From contig NZ_JANQVQ010000045.1 in NCBI RefSeq assembly GCF_030730205.1, positions 1 to 63,192 of the forward strand: a stretch of DNA of 63,192 nucleotides, given 5' to 3'. The notes under the pieces are model-generated. The model was not told the DNA's origin. It did no database searches and worked only from the letters and a program-made list of their open reading frames with translations. Positions 1 to 8,466 of this stretch are shown here, in pieces. The translations under genes were made by a program, and so were the position numbers. Position 1 is the first letter of the stretch; each line of letters opens with the position of its first letter. The DNA comes from Paraglaciecola sp. Lineage in GTDB: Bacteria; Pseudomonadota; Gammaproteobacteria; Enterobacterales; Alteromonadaceae.

Positions 1-2
1 CG

Positions 3-122
3 GGTACCTTTATGGATATTCAAGCTAAAGCAGAAGCAGCAGGTATACAGCCCCCAGCTTTAATCATAGTAGGGTCGGTGGTAAGCCTGCATGAAAAATT
101 AAATTGGTTTAATCCGCGCTAA
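3..122 (+). CDS. cobA: Uroporphyrinogen-III C-methyltransferase, C-terminal fragment
   Basis: The window opens inside this gene; only the last 39 codons and the TAA stop are present. The visible peptide contains GIQPPALIIVGSVVSL followed by a short tail ending in NWFNPR, the typical C-terminus of SUMT/CobA enzymes (the methyltransferase half of CysG). The family uses S-adenosylmethionine to methylate uroporphyrinogen III twice to precorrin-2 on the way to sirohaem or cobalamin, in the cytoplasm. Catalytic residues lie outside the window, so function rests on this tail alone. It converges on the lipoprotein gene at 126 with three bases between the stops. Confidence 0.75.
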   Translation, partial: GTFMDIQAKAEAAGIQPPALIIVGSVVSLHEKLNWFNPR

Positions 123-125
123 AGG

Positions 126-1307
126 CTAATTGGAATTACTGTGTACTAAGGCGTGCAGTTTTGCTTCATACAAACTCTTATCTACCGTGTTATAAGTCAG
201 CTCTATCGCTCGTGTTAGGGCTTTTTCCGATAAGTTTTGACGGCCAAGTTGATAATAACTTTTGGCTAAACCAAAGTATGCCTCATGCAGGTAAGGCGCG
301 ATATTCTCGGCTTTTTTGTAATATTTATTAGCTAACGTAAAACTATTTTCTGCAAAAGCTTGCTCACCTAAATCAATCCAACGATAGGGATTATCATCGT
401 CAATGGCATCGACTTTTTGTTCGAGTGCCGTCACCTCAATCTCTCGCCCCTGAGACTGCAGCAAAGCAACATAATTACTGATAACGTTACCTGAGGCCAA
501 ACCGTTGTCCAACATAAATTGGTATAAGACTTCTGCCTGATTAGGATCGCCGGCACGATTAAACGTTACGGCCAAAGTATTTAAGGTCTCAGTATTAAGA
601 GGATTAAACGATAAGCCCTTTTGCAATAGCGAATAAGCATGGTCCAACTGTTTGTTTAATAAGGCCTCGGCAGCAACGTTTTGATAGTACATAGCCATAA
701 AATCCGCTTGCGATACCCTAACACCAGTGACATCTGATCTACTCGGGAAATAATCAATGATGATGCTTGGTCGTCTCACCACTATTACGGATGCAGGGGG
801 GGCATAGTTCGGGTCATAAATAAAGGTGCGAACATGAGATGACAATGTCATTAACCTTGAATTACGGGCATACACGGGGGCACTGTGCACCCTTTGAAAT
901 GCCGTTTCTAAATTCACAACATCAGCTAAGGCTTTTGTGACAATTGCCAGAGACAGACAATTACCCGTTTTTAAAAACAGGGCTTCAGATGCTCTTAATG
1001 TTGCGCCGCGAAAACCGAAATCGTCCACAAAGGTATCGAGATAGTCAAACAAACGAATATGTCCTTGTGTTTGCTGATTTTTGGGGTCGTGATAGTAACG
1101 AAGAAAATCTGTTCTCTGTTTTTCAGTTAGAGCAAAAATATCCTTTTTGGTCGGCACTGAGATGGGATCAAATATCTCGGTATTTAAGCTTGGCAGAGTC
1201 AATGGCGCTGGTACTGGTAATATTGACACTTGCTGTTTAGTCACTGATGAGCATCCGACGAGTAAAAGAAAACTACAGGTTGTCAGTAAAATTAACCCTT
1301 TTGGCAT
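126..1307 (-). CDS. TPR-repeat lipoprotein with transglutaminase-like domain
   Basis: The predicted product is a 393-residue lipoprotein. A hydrophobic signal ends in LLLVGC, so Cys19 is the likely lipidated residue. The region around residues 85-180 resembles a transglutaminase-like fold, with a Cys at about 117 (TGNCLSLA), a His at about 158 (SSHVR) and an Asp at about 165 that could form a Cys-His-Asp triad. The C-terminal half carries TPR-type repeats (for example LNPLNTETLNTLAVTFNRAG and the PYLHEAYFGLAKSYYQLGR stretch). I chose the ATG at 1307, preceded by a GGGGAAA-like ribosome site, over the upstream TTG at 1313. It follows fpr by 28 bases on the same strand, so co-transcription is likely. 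The substrate is unknown; a scaffold or peptidase role in the envelope is inference. Confidence 0.75.
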   Translation of the reverse strand: MPKGLILLTTCSFLLLVGCSSVTKQQVSILPVPAPLTLPSLNTEIFDPISVPTKKDIFALTEKQRTDFLRYYHDPKNQQTQGHIRLFDYLDTFVDDFGFRGATLRASEALFLKTGNCLSLAIVTKALADVVNLETAFQRVHSAPVYARNSRLMTLSSHVRTFIYDPNYAPPASVIVVRRPSIIIDYFPSRSDVTGVRVSQADFMAMYYQNVAAEALLNKQLDHAYSLLQKGLSFNPLNTETLNTLAVTFNRAGDPNQAEVLYQFMLDNGLASGNVISNYVALLQSQGREIEVTALEQKVDAIDDDNPYRWIDLGEQAFAENSFTLANKYYKKAENIAPYLHEAYFGLAKSYYQLGRQNLSEKALTRAIELTYNTVDKSLYEAKLHALVHSNSN

Positions 1308-1335
1308 TAACAATTTCCCCTAAAACTTTGATAAC

Positions 1336-2085
1336 TTACCAATAACGTTCCATAGATATGTGCCCGGGAGAGCGGCGCAAGTGTTTAGACAACCCCATTT
1401 CAGTAAGTAAACTAACGGTATCGGTAATCATCTGGGGATTACCACATAACATCACTTGGCTATCGGCTGAGCTAATGCGTAAATCTACTAGAGATTGAAT
1501 CGTGTTATTCGCTAATAAAGCAGGAATGCGCCCTTGTAAACTGTCTTCACCTTGTTCTCGGCTGACCACAGGAACAAAATGAAATCGCCCTGCGTACTGC
1601 TCTTTCCACCCTTCAATAAGAGGTAAATAGGCTAAGTCTTGTTGCCAGCGGGCGCCATAAACTAGCACAATATTATGATATGTCGCCCACACTTGTTGAG
1701 TGGCTAATATTGACAAAAAAGGTCCCACACCCGTACCGGTTGCTATCAACCATAAATCTCGACTTTGCGGCACTTCATCTAATATCAAAAAGCCGGTAGG
1801 AGGAGCCATCACTTTCAAACCATCACCTACTTGTAATTCGTGTAACTTTGGCGATAACGCTCCCCCTTCTACCGGCACCGCAATAATCTCTAATTCACTG
1901 TCTTGCGGGGCATTTACCAGCGAATAGGGACGCGAAATAATCTTGCCATCATCTTGTAACAAACCGACTTTAGTAAATTGCCCGGCTTTGAAATTAGGAA
2001 AGTCGTCACATGAAAATCGCAAACTAAACAAATGGTCATTCCAGTCTATGCGTTTTACTACTGTTGCATCTAACCACTGCGCCAT
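1336..2085 (-). CDS. fpr: Ferredoxin/flavodoxin--NADP+ reductase
   Basis: This is a 249-residue flavoprotein of bacterial Fpr length. The FAD-binding motif RPYS is at residues 52-55, followed by VEGGALSPKL. The NADP-binding GTGVGPF is at about 117-123, and the chain ends in the family-typical ERYW. The enzyme moves electrons between NADPH and ferredoxin or flavodoxin in the cytoplasm and supports iron-sulfur enzymes and redox-stress responses. The start at 2085 gives the normal N-terminus (MAQWLDATVV). It is divergent from the M20 peptidase gene, with about 200 bases between them. Confidence 0.93.
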   Translation of the reverse strand: MAQWLDATVVKRIDWNDHLFSLRFSCDDFPNFKAGQFTKVGLLQDDGKIISRPYSLVNAPQDSELEIIAVPVEGGALSPKLHELQVGDGLKVMAPPTGFLILDEVPQSRDLWLIATGTGVGPFLSILATQQVWATYHNIVLVYGARWQQDLAYLPLIEGWKEQYAGRFHFVPVVSREQGEDSLQGRIPALLANNTIQSLVDLRISSADSQVMLCGNPQMITDTVSLLTEMGLSKHLRRSPGHISMERYW

Positions 2086-2285
2086 TGTGTTTCTCCTTAC
2101 GATCCGAGTTGATTTTCAGCTGCTTTATTAACCATGTTGCACTGATAGGTTACAACAAGCAACCAGCGAAAGTAGGTATGTAACTTTCTTGAAGGTTGAC
2201 AGAGCGCTTTTGCTATTCACAAAAAGTGCTAGGATGTTGACGGTCACTTCACTGCATCAATATCAAGTATAAAGAGGTTAATTAG

Positions 2286-3608
2286 ATGAAAACGCTCAGC
2301 TCTTTTATTTTACTCAGTTCGGTTTTATTCAGCCCCGTCACGGTCATGGCATCAAGCTTATCAGAAGCCATTAATGCCGATTACCAGCAACATTTAGCCC
2401 CCTTGTGGGATCATTTTCACCGTAATCCTGAACTTTCCTTAATGGAAACCAAAACAGCCAAACGTCTAGCCAGTGAATTACGTGCCATAGGTTATGAAGT
2501 AACTGAAGGTATTGGTGGCACAGGTATCGTGGCAATGTTAAAAAATGGCGCTGGCCCCATGGTTATGGTTCGCGCAGATATGGATGGCCTGCCCGTCAAA
2601 GAATTATCAGGTTTGCCAAACGCCTCTAAAGTGATGATGACCGATTGGAATGGTGAAAACGTCAGTGTGATGCATGCCTGTGGCCATGATGTGCACATTA
2701 CCGCGTTAGTCGGTACCGCGCGTTACATGGCTGAAAACAAAAACCAGTGGTCTGGCACCTTAATGTTGATTGGTCAGCCTGCTGAGGAAAAAGGCCCAGG
2801 CGCTTCTGCGATGATGCAAGACAATATATGGCAACGTTTCGGCCAGCCTGACTATGCGTATGCCTTTCATGTCGACGCTAATTCACTCGCGGGTAAAGTC
2901 ACGGTAGATGAAAACTCGCCCTATGCAGGTGCAGATACGGTGGATATCATCGTGCATGGCATTGGCGCTCACGGTGCTTCACCCCATCAAGGTAAAGATC
3001 CCATCATGATTGGCGCACAAATCGTGACTAACCTTCAAACGATTGTCAGCCGAGAGTTGGCCCCAAGAGATGCTGGCGTCATTACCGTAGGCGCTTTTCA
3101 TTCTGGCACCAAACATAATATTATTTCTGCCCAAGCGCATTTGCAGCTCACCGTTAGGAGTCTCAACCCGCGGGTACGCGAGCAGCTGCTATCAGCCATC
3201 AAGCGAGTGGCTATTGGTACAGCTCGCACCGCAGGTGTACCTGAAGATAAATTACCTGAAGTCATTATCAGTGAAGATGCTTACCCACCCACTTATAACG
3301 ATAAAAAGCTCGCTCAACGTTTAAAAGTATTGATCAACGACAAAATGGGTGAAGACATGTTGTTGGCACCTAAAGAAGGTGGCGGTATGGGTGCAGAAGA
3401 TTTTGGCTTTTTTACCACCGACCCTTATATTCCTAGCGTTTATTTTAATGTAGGCGGAACGCCCCAAGCTGACTTTGATCGCGCCGCAGCTGGTGGCGCT
3501 CCAGTAGGTAGCCACCATAGCCCGCAATTTAAAATTTCGCCAGAACCGGCAGTCAAATCAGGTGTAGAAGCAACGGTCATCGCCTTGCTTGATTTAATGC
3601 CTAAGTAG
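2286..3608 (+). CDS. Secreted M20-family amidohydrolase/peptidase
   Basis: This is a 440-residue metallohydrolase of the M20D (amidohydrolase, hippurate or IAA-amino-acid hydrolase-like) group. A signal peptide (about residues 1-22, ending VMA-S) points to the periplasm. Metal ligands of the family are visible: HACGHDVH at 130-137, QPAEEKG near 165-170, and GGMGAEDFGFF near the C-terminus. The dimerisation domain lies between these, beginning near GIGAHGASPHQGKDP. AGAGG sits about ten bases upstream of the ATG. Family members cleave amide bonds of N-acyl amino acids; the actual substrate cannot be read from the sequence. It appears monocistronic. Confidence 0.9.
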   Translation: MKTLSSFILLSSVLFSPVTVMASSLSEAINADYQQHLAPLWDHFHRNPELSLMETKTAKRLASELRAIGYEVTEGIGGTGIVAMLKNGAGPMVMVRADMDGLPVKELSGLPNASKVMMTDWNGENVSVMHACGHDVHITALVGTARYMAENKNQWSGTLMLIGQPAEEKGPGASAMMQDNIWQRFGQPDYAYAFHVDANSLAGKVTVDENSPYAGADTVDIIVHGIGAHGASPHQGKDPIMIGAQIVTNLQTIVSRELAPRDAGVITVGAFHSGTKHNIISAQAHLQLTVRSLNPRVREQLLSAIKRVAIGTARTAGVPEDKLPEVIISEDAYPPTYNDKKLAQRLKVLINDKMGEDMLLAPKEGGGMGAEDFGFFTTDPYIPSVYFNVGGTPQADFDRAAAGGAPVGSHHSPQFKISPEPAVKSGVEATVIALLDLMPK

Positions 3609-3701
3609 CGCATTAAACCCAAAACGAGCCGCAAACAGAGTCATTGTTGTATATTAACTATAGCATTCAGTGATTCTGTTTAGGCTCTCATATGAGTCGA
3701 T

Positions 3702-4841
3702 TTACATTCGCAGTTTTTTCAAAGTCTCTATCAACTCTGTTGCTTGTAGCGCGGTATTGTAAATATGAAAAGACAATCTTAAAACGCCAGCGCGTTGGTC
3801 GTAATGGGCATTCAAGGCGGTTAAATCTTCAATCACTGCCAGAAGAGCCGCTGGTTTAAAGTCTAAACACAGCGTTCCGCCCTCTTCTTTTAGCTTATGC
3901 TGACTAAGCAATAAAGGCTGTGCGGCTTGATACACTTTTTCACGTAGTTGAAAATTGTGCTTGGCTATTTGCTCGATGCCTATCTTTTTCAGTTGCTGCA
4001 AACTGCCCAGAGCCGTCGCATATGAGGCAACATTGGGTGTACCGCCCCAAAAACGCTTCGCGTCATTGGCATAGACAAAATGTTCGATATCAAATTCAAA
4101 GGGATTGGCATGAGAAAACCAGCCAACATCAATGGGTTGAAGTTCGCTTAGTTGCGCAGATTCAAGCCAGATGAAACCAGCACCAGGCCCACCACATAAC
4201 CATTTAACACAAGAGCCCAGTACACAATCCACTTGCCACTGGGTGATATCAATCGGCACCACGCCCACTGATTGCGCGATATCCACAACAACCTTGGCAT
4301 TTTGAGCTTTGGCCAGTTTGGCAATATCAGCAACAGGGGATTTAATCCCAGAGTTGCTGTGCACATGCGTTATTAACACAATGGCAGTGTGGTGATTAAT
4401 CTTATCAGCCCACACATCACAGTCTCGCGGATGCTGGTTTTCTGGAATAAGTTCGAAACGGTATCCTTGCTGCTCCAAACGTTTGGCCACAAAACCTAAA
4501 GACGGAAAAGCACTGGCATGCATCAATATTACGTTTTTATGCGCCTTTACTGGCATCGACATTAAGTACTTAGTTAGTGCACTGGAGACATTTTGCTGCG
4601 GGCAAATATCCTTGGCATCAACTCCCAACACCCCCCCAAGTTCATGGCAAAAGTCGTCAATAATACCAAGCCAAAGAGGCCAGGCTTCACCGCCATGTTG
4701 TTGCCATGGATTCAGATACCGTTCGTTTAGCACATGCCGGGCTTGATGGCTTAAACAGCCAACTGAGTGACTCAGTAAATACATACCTTGAGGCACAGCA
4801 AATTGTGCCGCTATATCTAGGTTCATGAGTGAAAAGGACAT
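3702..4841 (-). CDS. kynU: Kynureninase-like PLP-dependent enzyme
   Basis: This is a 379-residue fold-type I PLP enzyme of the class V aminotransferase superfamily. The PLP lysine is Lys213 in SCVKWLCGGPGAGF, which matches the kynureninase pattern of Lys followed by a GGPG turn. Asp187 (VVVDIAQSVGV) is the expected pyridine-nitrogen partner. Kynureninase cleaves kynurenine or 3-hydroxykynurenine to anthranilate or 3-hydroxyanthranilate plus alanine. Its start overlaps the 3' end of the tryptophan 2,3-dioxygenase gene by 19 bases, so the two are translationally linked, which supports the tryptophan-degradation assignment. It is shorter than typical KynU (about 410 residues), and another class V lyase activity cannot be excluded. 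Confidence 0.82.
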   Translation of the reverse strand: MSFSLMNLDIAAQFAVPQGMYLLSHSVGCLSHQARHVLNERYLNPWQQHGGEAWPLWLGIIDDFCHELGGVLGVDAKDICPQQNVSSALTKYLMSMPVKAHKNVILMHASAFPSLGFVAKRLEQQGYRFELIPENQHPRDCDVWADKINHHTAIVLITHVHSNSGIKSPVADIAKLAKAQNAKVVVDIAQSVGVVPIDITQWQVDCVLGSCVKWLCGGPGAGFIWLESAQLSELQPIDVGWFSHANPFEFDIEHFVYANDAKRFWGGTPNVASYATALGSLQQLKKIGIEQIAKHNFQLREKVYQAAQPLLLSQHKLKEEGGTLCLDFKPAALLAVIEDLTALNAHYDQRAGVLRLSFHIYNTALQATELIETLKKLRM

Positions 4842-5572
4842 TGGCTGATAGATTCACGAACTTGACCATATTCCCCGCCCCACGTATCGGTCATACGGCT
4901 ACGAATATTCCATAGTTCAGGAAAAAAGCGATGTTTTGCACCATTTTCTAAGAGCTCAACTGGGCGGCCTTTTAGCGATTTAGACGCCAAACCAATAGAA
5001 CGCTGGATCAAAAAAATATGATTGGTGCGAAATTTTTGTAAGAGCTCGTCAAATTCTAATAGAGCTTCTGCTACGGCATAGCTATCGTCATGGGCAAATT
5101 GGCTGTTATAGATCTGCTCTACGGTCTTAGCCCGACCATCTAGGTAATGCTGTTTATACACATCCCATAAATCAGCAGGCACCTTGAGTAAGGTGCGAAA
5201 ACCTGGCGATTCTTGGCCACTGCCATTGCCTAACTGCAAACGAATTTCTTGGTATTCTTTTGGAGACATGGTTTCGAGTACATCGAGTTGTTGAATCATC
5301 ATTCGCTGTAAAAAGTGCACTCGCTGCATCAAGTTCAATACCTTTAAAGTACGTTCTTGCTGAATGTTTTCTAACACCTCAATTAAGGTATAAATCATCA
5401 GTTTCATCCACAACTCCTCAACTTGGTGCACAATTTGAAATTGTAATTCGTCACCATTACACAAGCTATCTAATGGCTTTTGACAGGTAAGTAAACGTTC
5501 ACACTCTAAGTAAGTACCGTAATCGAGCATGGTGGGGTTATTTAATAAGGTGGAATATTTAGTGCGATACAT
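4823..5572 (-). CDS. kynA: Tryptophan 2,3-dioxygenase
   Basis: This is a 249-residue haem enzyme that opens the indole ring of L-tryptophan to N-formylkynurenine. Family landmarks are YGTYLECERLL near residues 18-28, DELQFQIVHQVEELWMKLM near 41-59 (distal His), GNGSGQESPGFR near 116-126, and AKHRFFPELW near the C-terminus (proximal haem ligand region). It is the first gene of a two-gene unit with the kynureninase gene and is transcribed away from an Lrp-family gene. No formamidase (kynB), the step between these two enzymes, is present in the window. The length is slightly short for the family. Confidence 0.93.
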   Translation of the reverse strand: MYRTKYSTLLNNPTMLDYGTYLECERLLTCQKPLDSLCNGDELQFQIVHQVEELWMKLMIYTLIEVLENIQQERTLKVLNLMQRVHFLQRMMIQQLDVLETMSPKEYQEIRLQLGNGSGQESPGFRTLLKVPADLWDVYKQHYLDGRAKTVEQIYNSQFAHDDSYAVAEALLEFDELLQKFRTNHIFLIQRSIGLASKSLKGRPVELLENGAKHRFFPELWNIRSRMTDTWGGEYGQVRESISQCPFHS

Positions 5573-5588
5573 AAATGTCTCAATCGGT

Positions 5589-5633
5589 GGAACATGGCTA
5601 AATATTAAGTGATTAGCCTTTGAACATTGTTCC
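5589..5633. promoter_or_regulatory. Nested inverted repeats in the kynA-lrp intergenic region
   Basis: Two inverted repeats are nested in the 106-base divergent gap. The outer pair is GGAACA (5589-5594) and TGTTCC (5628-5633). The inner pair is GGCTAA (5596-5601) and TTAGCC (5613-5618). Lrp/AsnC proteins bind dyad sites between their own gene and a divergent target, so this is a plausible operator. That role is inferred from position and symmetry only. Confidence 0.45.
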
Positions 5634-5678
5634 GATTACACTGATTAATGCAAAGATTAAAAAACGTTGACCTAAAAT

Positions 5679-6164
5679 ATGACTAATTTAGAAAACAAAA
5701 GGACTCTTAAAGCCTTAGATGCCACTGACAAAAAAATACTGCAGTGCTTAGAGCAAGATGGTCGCATGTCTTTCGCCACACTGGGCGAGCACATAGGTCT
5801 AAGTAAAACGCCCTGTTGGAATCGTGTGAACGAGTTAGCCAAGCAAGGCGTAATAGCCGGCTACAATACTCGTATCGACCCTACTAAATTAGGCCTGACC
5901 ATAAAAGCCCTTGTACATGTAGTAGTTGATTTTAGTTATTACCGTGCGTTTGAAGCGGCGATTATTGCTCACCCAAATGTACGCTCATGCCAAGCAGTCA
6001 CCGGTGAATACGATTATGTCTTAGAAATATTAGCGACAGACATTCAAGCCTTCGACCACCTTCTGCGTGAAAATTTGAGTCAGTTACCGGGCGTTGAACG
6101 ATTTAATACTGCGATCTCTACTCGCATGGTAAAAAGTGATGGCCCCTTTACGTTAATGCGTTAG
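5679..6164 (+). CDS. Lrp/AsnC-family regulator, probable kyn regulator
   Basis: This is a 161-residue two-domain regulator. The N-terminal winged helix-turn-helix spans about residues 12-60 (LDATDKKILQCLEQDGR, then LSKTPCWNRVNELAKQGVI). The C-terminal RAM effector domain follows from about residue 70 and includes VTGEYDYVLEI. It is divergent from kynA, an arrangement known for KynR, the Lrp-type activator of kynurenine genes in Pseudomonas and Ralstonia; control of kynA-kynU by kynurenine or tryptophan is therefore a reasonable inference. Its stop codon overlaps that of the convergent ATP-grasp gene. Confidence 0.9.
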   Translation: MTNLENKRTLKALDATDKKILQCLEQDGRMSFATLGEHIGLSKTPCWNRVNELAKQGVIAGYNTRIDPTKLGLTIKALVHVVVDFSYYRAFEAAIIAHPNVRSCQAVTGEYDYVLEILATDIQAFDHLLRENLSQLPGVERFNTAISTRMVKSDGPFTLMR

Positions 6165-7030
6165 CCCACGCCGTAGCATTCAATAAAAGCATTAACAAAA
6201 CGTTGAGGTGAGGCAGGATCCATATTGAAATACAGTGAAGGCTCAATTAGCTCCACTTCCATCAAGGCAAATTCACCTTGATATCGAACTAAATCAACAC
6301 GGGCATATAAAGCGTCGCCGGGTAGTGATGCCAAGGCATGCCTTGCGCTGGTTAACATCGCCTCATCAGGCTCAATGGTTTTTAATTGACCTCCGTGCTC
6401 TTCTTGTACCCGAAAATCACCGTGTTTAGGTTGTTTTAGAATGGCGTGACTATAGTGTCCGGCAAAATAAAACAAAGAGAATTCACCCTCTTCTACAATC
6501 GCGGATAAAAATGGTTGTAGCATGAACGGGCGTTGATTGAATAAGTGGTTCAAGGTAGATTCAGCAGCCAGCAGTTGCTCAACGCTTAAACGAAAGGTAT
6601 CGTCAGCATTGGCACTCACTAAAGGTTTTATGACTATTTGCTCTGTGTCAAAGTACATAAAACCTTGTTGAATTTTTGCTAAATCAAATGCCTCGAACCA
6701 TAGAGTAGGCACAATATTGATGCCCTGATTTTGCATGTCTTTTAGGTAGGTTTTGCTGATGTTCCACTTGACCAATTTGAGGCTGTTTTCAAGACGTGCG
6801 CCTGACGCTTCAATTTTTACTAAACACTGCAAAAACGCCTGAACATCACTTTGATAATCCCAAGTACTTCGAATAATCACCACGTCATAATCTGCCCATT
6901 GAACCGAGGTACTGCGCCACGACACAAGATCTGCAATCCAGCCTTGGTGCGCCAACGGCTCTATCAGCAGTTGGTCATAGGCAAAAAAGTTCGCTAGAGA
7001 ATCCATCGTCAACAGCGCGCATTTTTTCAT
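6161..7030 (-). CDS. ATP-grasp family ligase (RimK/DcsG-like)
   Basis: This is a 289-residue protein with an N-terminal pre-ATP-grasp region (YDVVIIRSTWDYQSD) and an ATP-grasp core. The nucleotide-binding strand carries QIVIKPLVSANADDTF near residues 130-146. The Mg-binding end includes ALMEVELIEPSLYFNMDP near 255-272, matching the E-x-N pattern of the fold. Similar proteins are annotated as glutathione-synthetase-like or as DcsG, which ligates amino-acid derivatives in cycloserine synthesis. The substrate here is unknown. The gene stands alone, convergent with the Lrp gene, and no partner biosynthetic genes are adjacent. Confidence 0.8.
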   Translation of the reverse strand: MKKCALLTMDSLANFFAYDQLLIEPLAHQGWIADLVSWRSTSVQWADYDVVIIRSTWDYQSDVQAFLQCLVKIEASGARLENSLKLVKWNISKTYLKDMQNQGINIVPTLWFEAFDLAKIQQGFMYFDTEQIVIKPLVSANADDTFRLSVEQLLAAESTLNHLFNQRPFMLQPFLSAIVEEGEFSLFYFAGHYSHAILKQPKHGDFRVQEEHGGQLKTIEPDEAMLTSARHALASLPGDALYARVDLVRYQGEFALMEVELIEPSLYFNMDPASPQRFVNAFIECYGVG

Positions 7031-7236
7031 AGTACTGATTTTCCGATAAGTGAAGGGGCAATTAAAAACTCAACGTAAGCTTCAATATGCCTTAATTTAA
7101 CCCGCCATTTATTATATTAAAAAATACGCAAAACATACTAATTGGCGATTAAACCACCAATTACTGGTCTTTCAAGAAGAAAGTTGTGTATTAACTAACA
7201 ATTTCTAACAATTGCAAATACTAAGTTGTTAATACC

Positions 7237-7254
7237 TAAGGTAATATAACCTTA
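7237..7254. promoter_or_regulatory. Inverted repeat upstream of the RND operon
   Basis: TAAGGT (7237-7242) and ACCTTA (7249-7254) form a perfect inverted repeat with a six-base spacer, 33 bases before the adaptor start. The gap 7031-7287 is strongly AT-rich. A repressor site for the pump operon is possible, but no TetR- or MarR-type gene adjoins it. Confidence 0.3.
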
Positions 7255-7287
7255 TTGTAATTAGGGATATATGGACACCAAATAATA

Positions 7288-8457
7288 ATGAAAACAAATT
7301 GGAAAAAATTCGCCTTACCTTTCGTCGTGTTGCTGGTGGGTGTTGGGGCTGTCAAAGCCATTAATGCATCAGCAGAAAAAGAAGAAGATAAACAAGCGGT
7401 AGATACTCGCCCTACAGTTAAAGTCGAAAGTATAGAATCTGCTGATTATCAAGTACTTATCACCAGTTTTGGTGAGGTTACACCCCTTGAAAGCACCGCC
7501 ATTTCGTCACAAGTCGCGGGCGAAGTAACCGCTTGGAATGAAAACTTTGTTGCTGGTGGTTTGGTCCTGCGCGGTGAAACCTTGTTTAGTATTGAAAAAG
7601 ACACGTATGAAGCCGCTTTGCTGCAAGCTGAAGCCAATCTGAGCTCAGCTCAAAGTTTATTGATTGAAGAACAAGCGCGCGCCAATGTTGCCAAACAAGA
7701 AGCGAAGAATTTACCCAACAATAAAGTCAGCGATTTATACTTACGTAAACCCCAAGTATTAAGTGCTGAAGCCGCGGTTAAGTCGGCTCAAGCTCGATTA
7801 AAAATAGCTCAACGAGACCTCGACAATTGTGAAATTAAAGCCCCTTATGATGCGCTAGTTATCAGTCGCAACGTAGGTGTTGGCCAATATGTTAATCAAG
7901 GCGCTCAAGTTGCGGTGTTAAATAATGTTGAAAAAGCCGAGATTGTGTTCCCTATTGCGGGTTTTGATAATGCCTTTTTACCTAATGACGTAGCCGGTAC
8001 CCCTGCGATAATTACCACTAAGGGGTTTGACGCCATCACTCGAAAAGGCGCTATTGCTCGGGATTTGGGTGTCGTTGACCAGGCGACTCGTATGAGCCAA
8101 TTGGTGATCAGAATTGATGACCCCTATGGTATTAAAAGCAATGTTCAGCCGCTTAAATATGGTTCTTATGTCGAAGTACAATTTGTAGGTAAAACCCTGC
8201 CACAAGTGTACCGCTTACCCCAAGAACTGGTGACTAATCGCACTGTATGGATAGTGAATCAAGACAACAAGTTAGAGCCCCGCAAGGTCGATATTGTTCG
8301 TGAAGAAGGCGCTTACTTTTTAATTAGCGAAGGCTTAAGCAACACAGACAAAATTGTGGTAACCCTACCCGAATACCCGCAAAAAGGTATGGAAGTCAAA
8401 ACTGCCAAGCCTAAGCCTGCGTCTGACGACAGCAGCCTTAGCGTTAAAAAATCGTAA
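7288..8457 (+). CDS. RND efflux periplasmic adaptor subunit
   Basis: This is a 389-residue membrane-fusion protein. An N-terminal hydrophobic segment (FALPFVVLLVGVGAVKAI) anchors or exports it. Next come a beta-barrel/lipoyl half (TAISSQVAGEVTAWNENFVAGG), an alpha-helical hairpin rich in A, E and Q (about residues 105-175), and the second lipoyl half (CEIKAPYDALVISRNVGVGQYV). It bridges the inner-membrane pump to an outer-membrane channel. The RND permease gene starts nine bases after the stop, so the two form an operon. No outer-membrane factor is encoded nearby, so a TolC-type channel from elsewhere is presumably used. Confidence 0.92.
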   Translation: MKTNWKKFALPFVVLLVGVGAVKAINASAEKEEDKQAVDTRPTVKVESIESADYQVLITSFGEVTPLESTAISSQVAGEVTAWNENFVAGGLVLRGETLFSIEKDTYEAALLQAEANLSSAQSLLIEEQARANVAKQEAKNLPNNKVSDLYLRKPQVLSAEAAVKSAQARLKIAQRDLDNCEIKAPYDALVISRNVGVGQYVNQGAQVAVLNNVEKAEIVFPIAGFDNAFLPNDVAGTPAIITTKGFDAITRKGAIARDLGVVDQATRMSQLVIRIDDPYGIKSNVQPLKYGSYVEVQFVGKTLPQVYRLPQELVTNRTVWIVNQDNKLEPRKVDIVREEGAYFLISEGLSNTDKIVVTLPEYPQKGMEVKTAKPKPASDDSSLSVKKS

Positions 8458-8466
8458 GAGGCGCGT

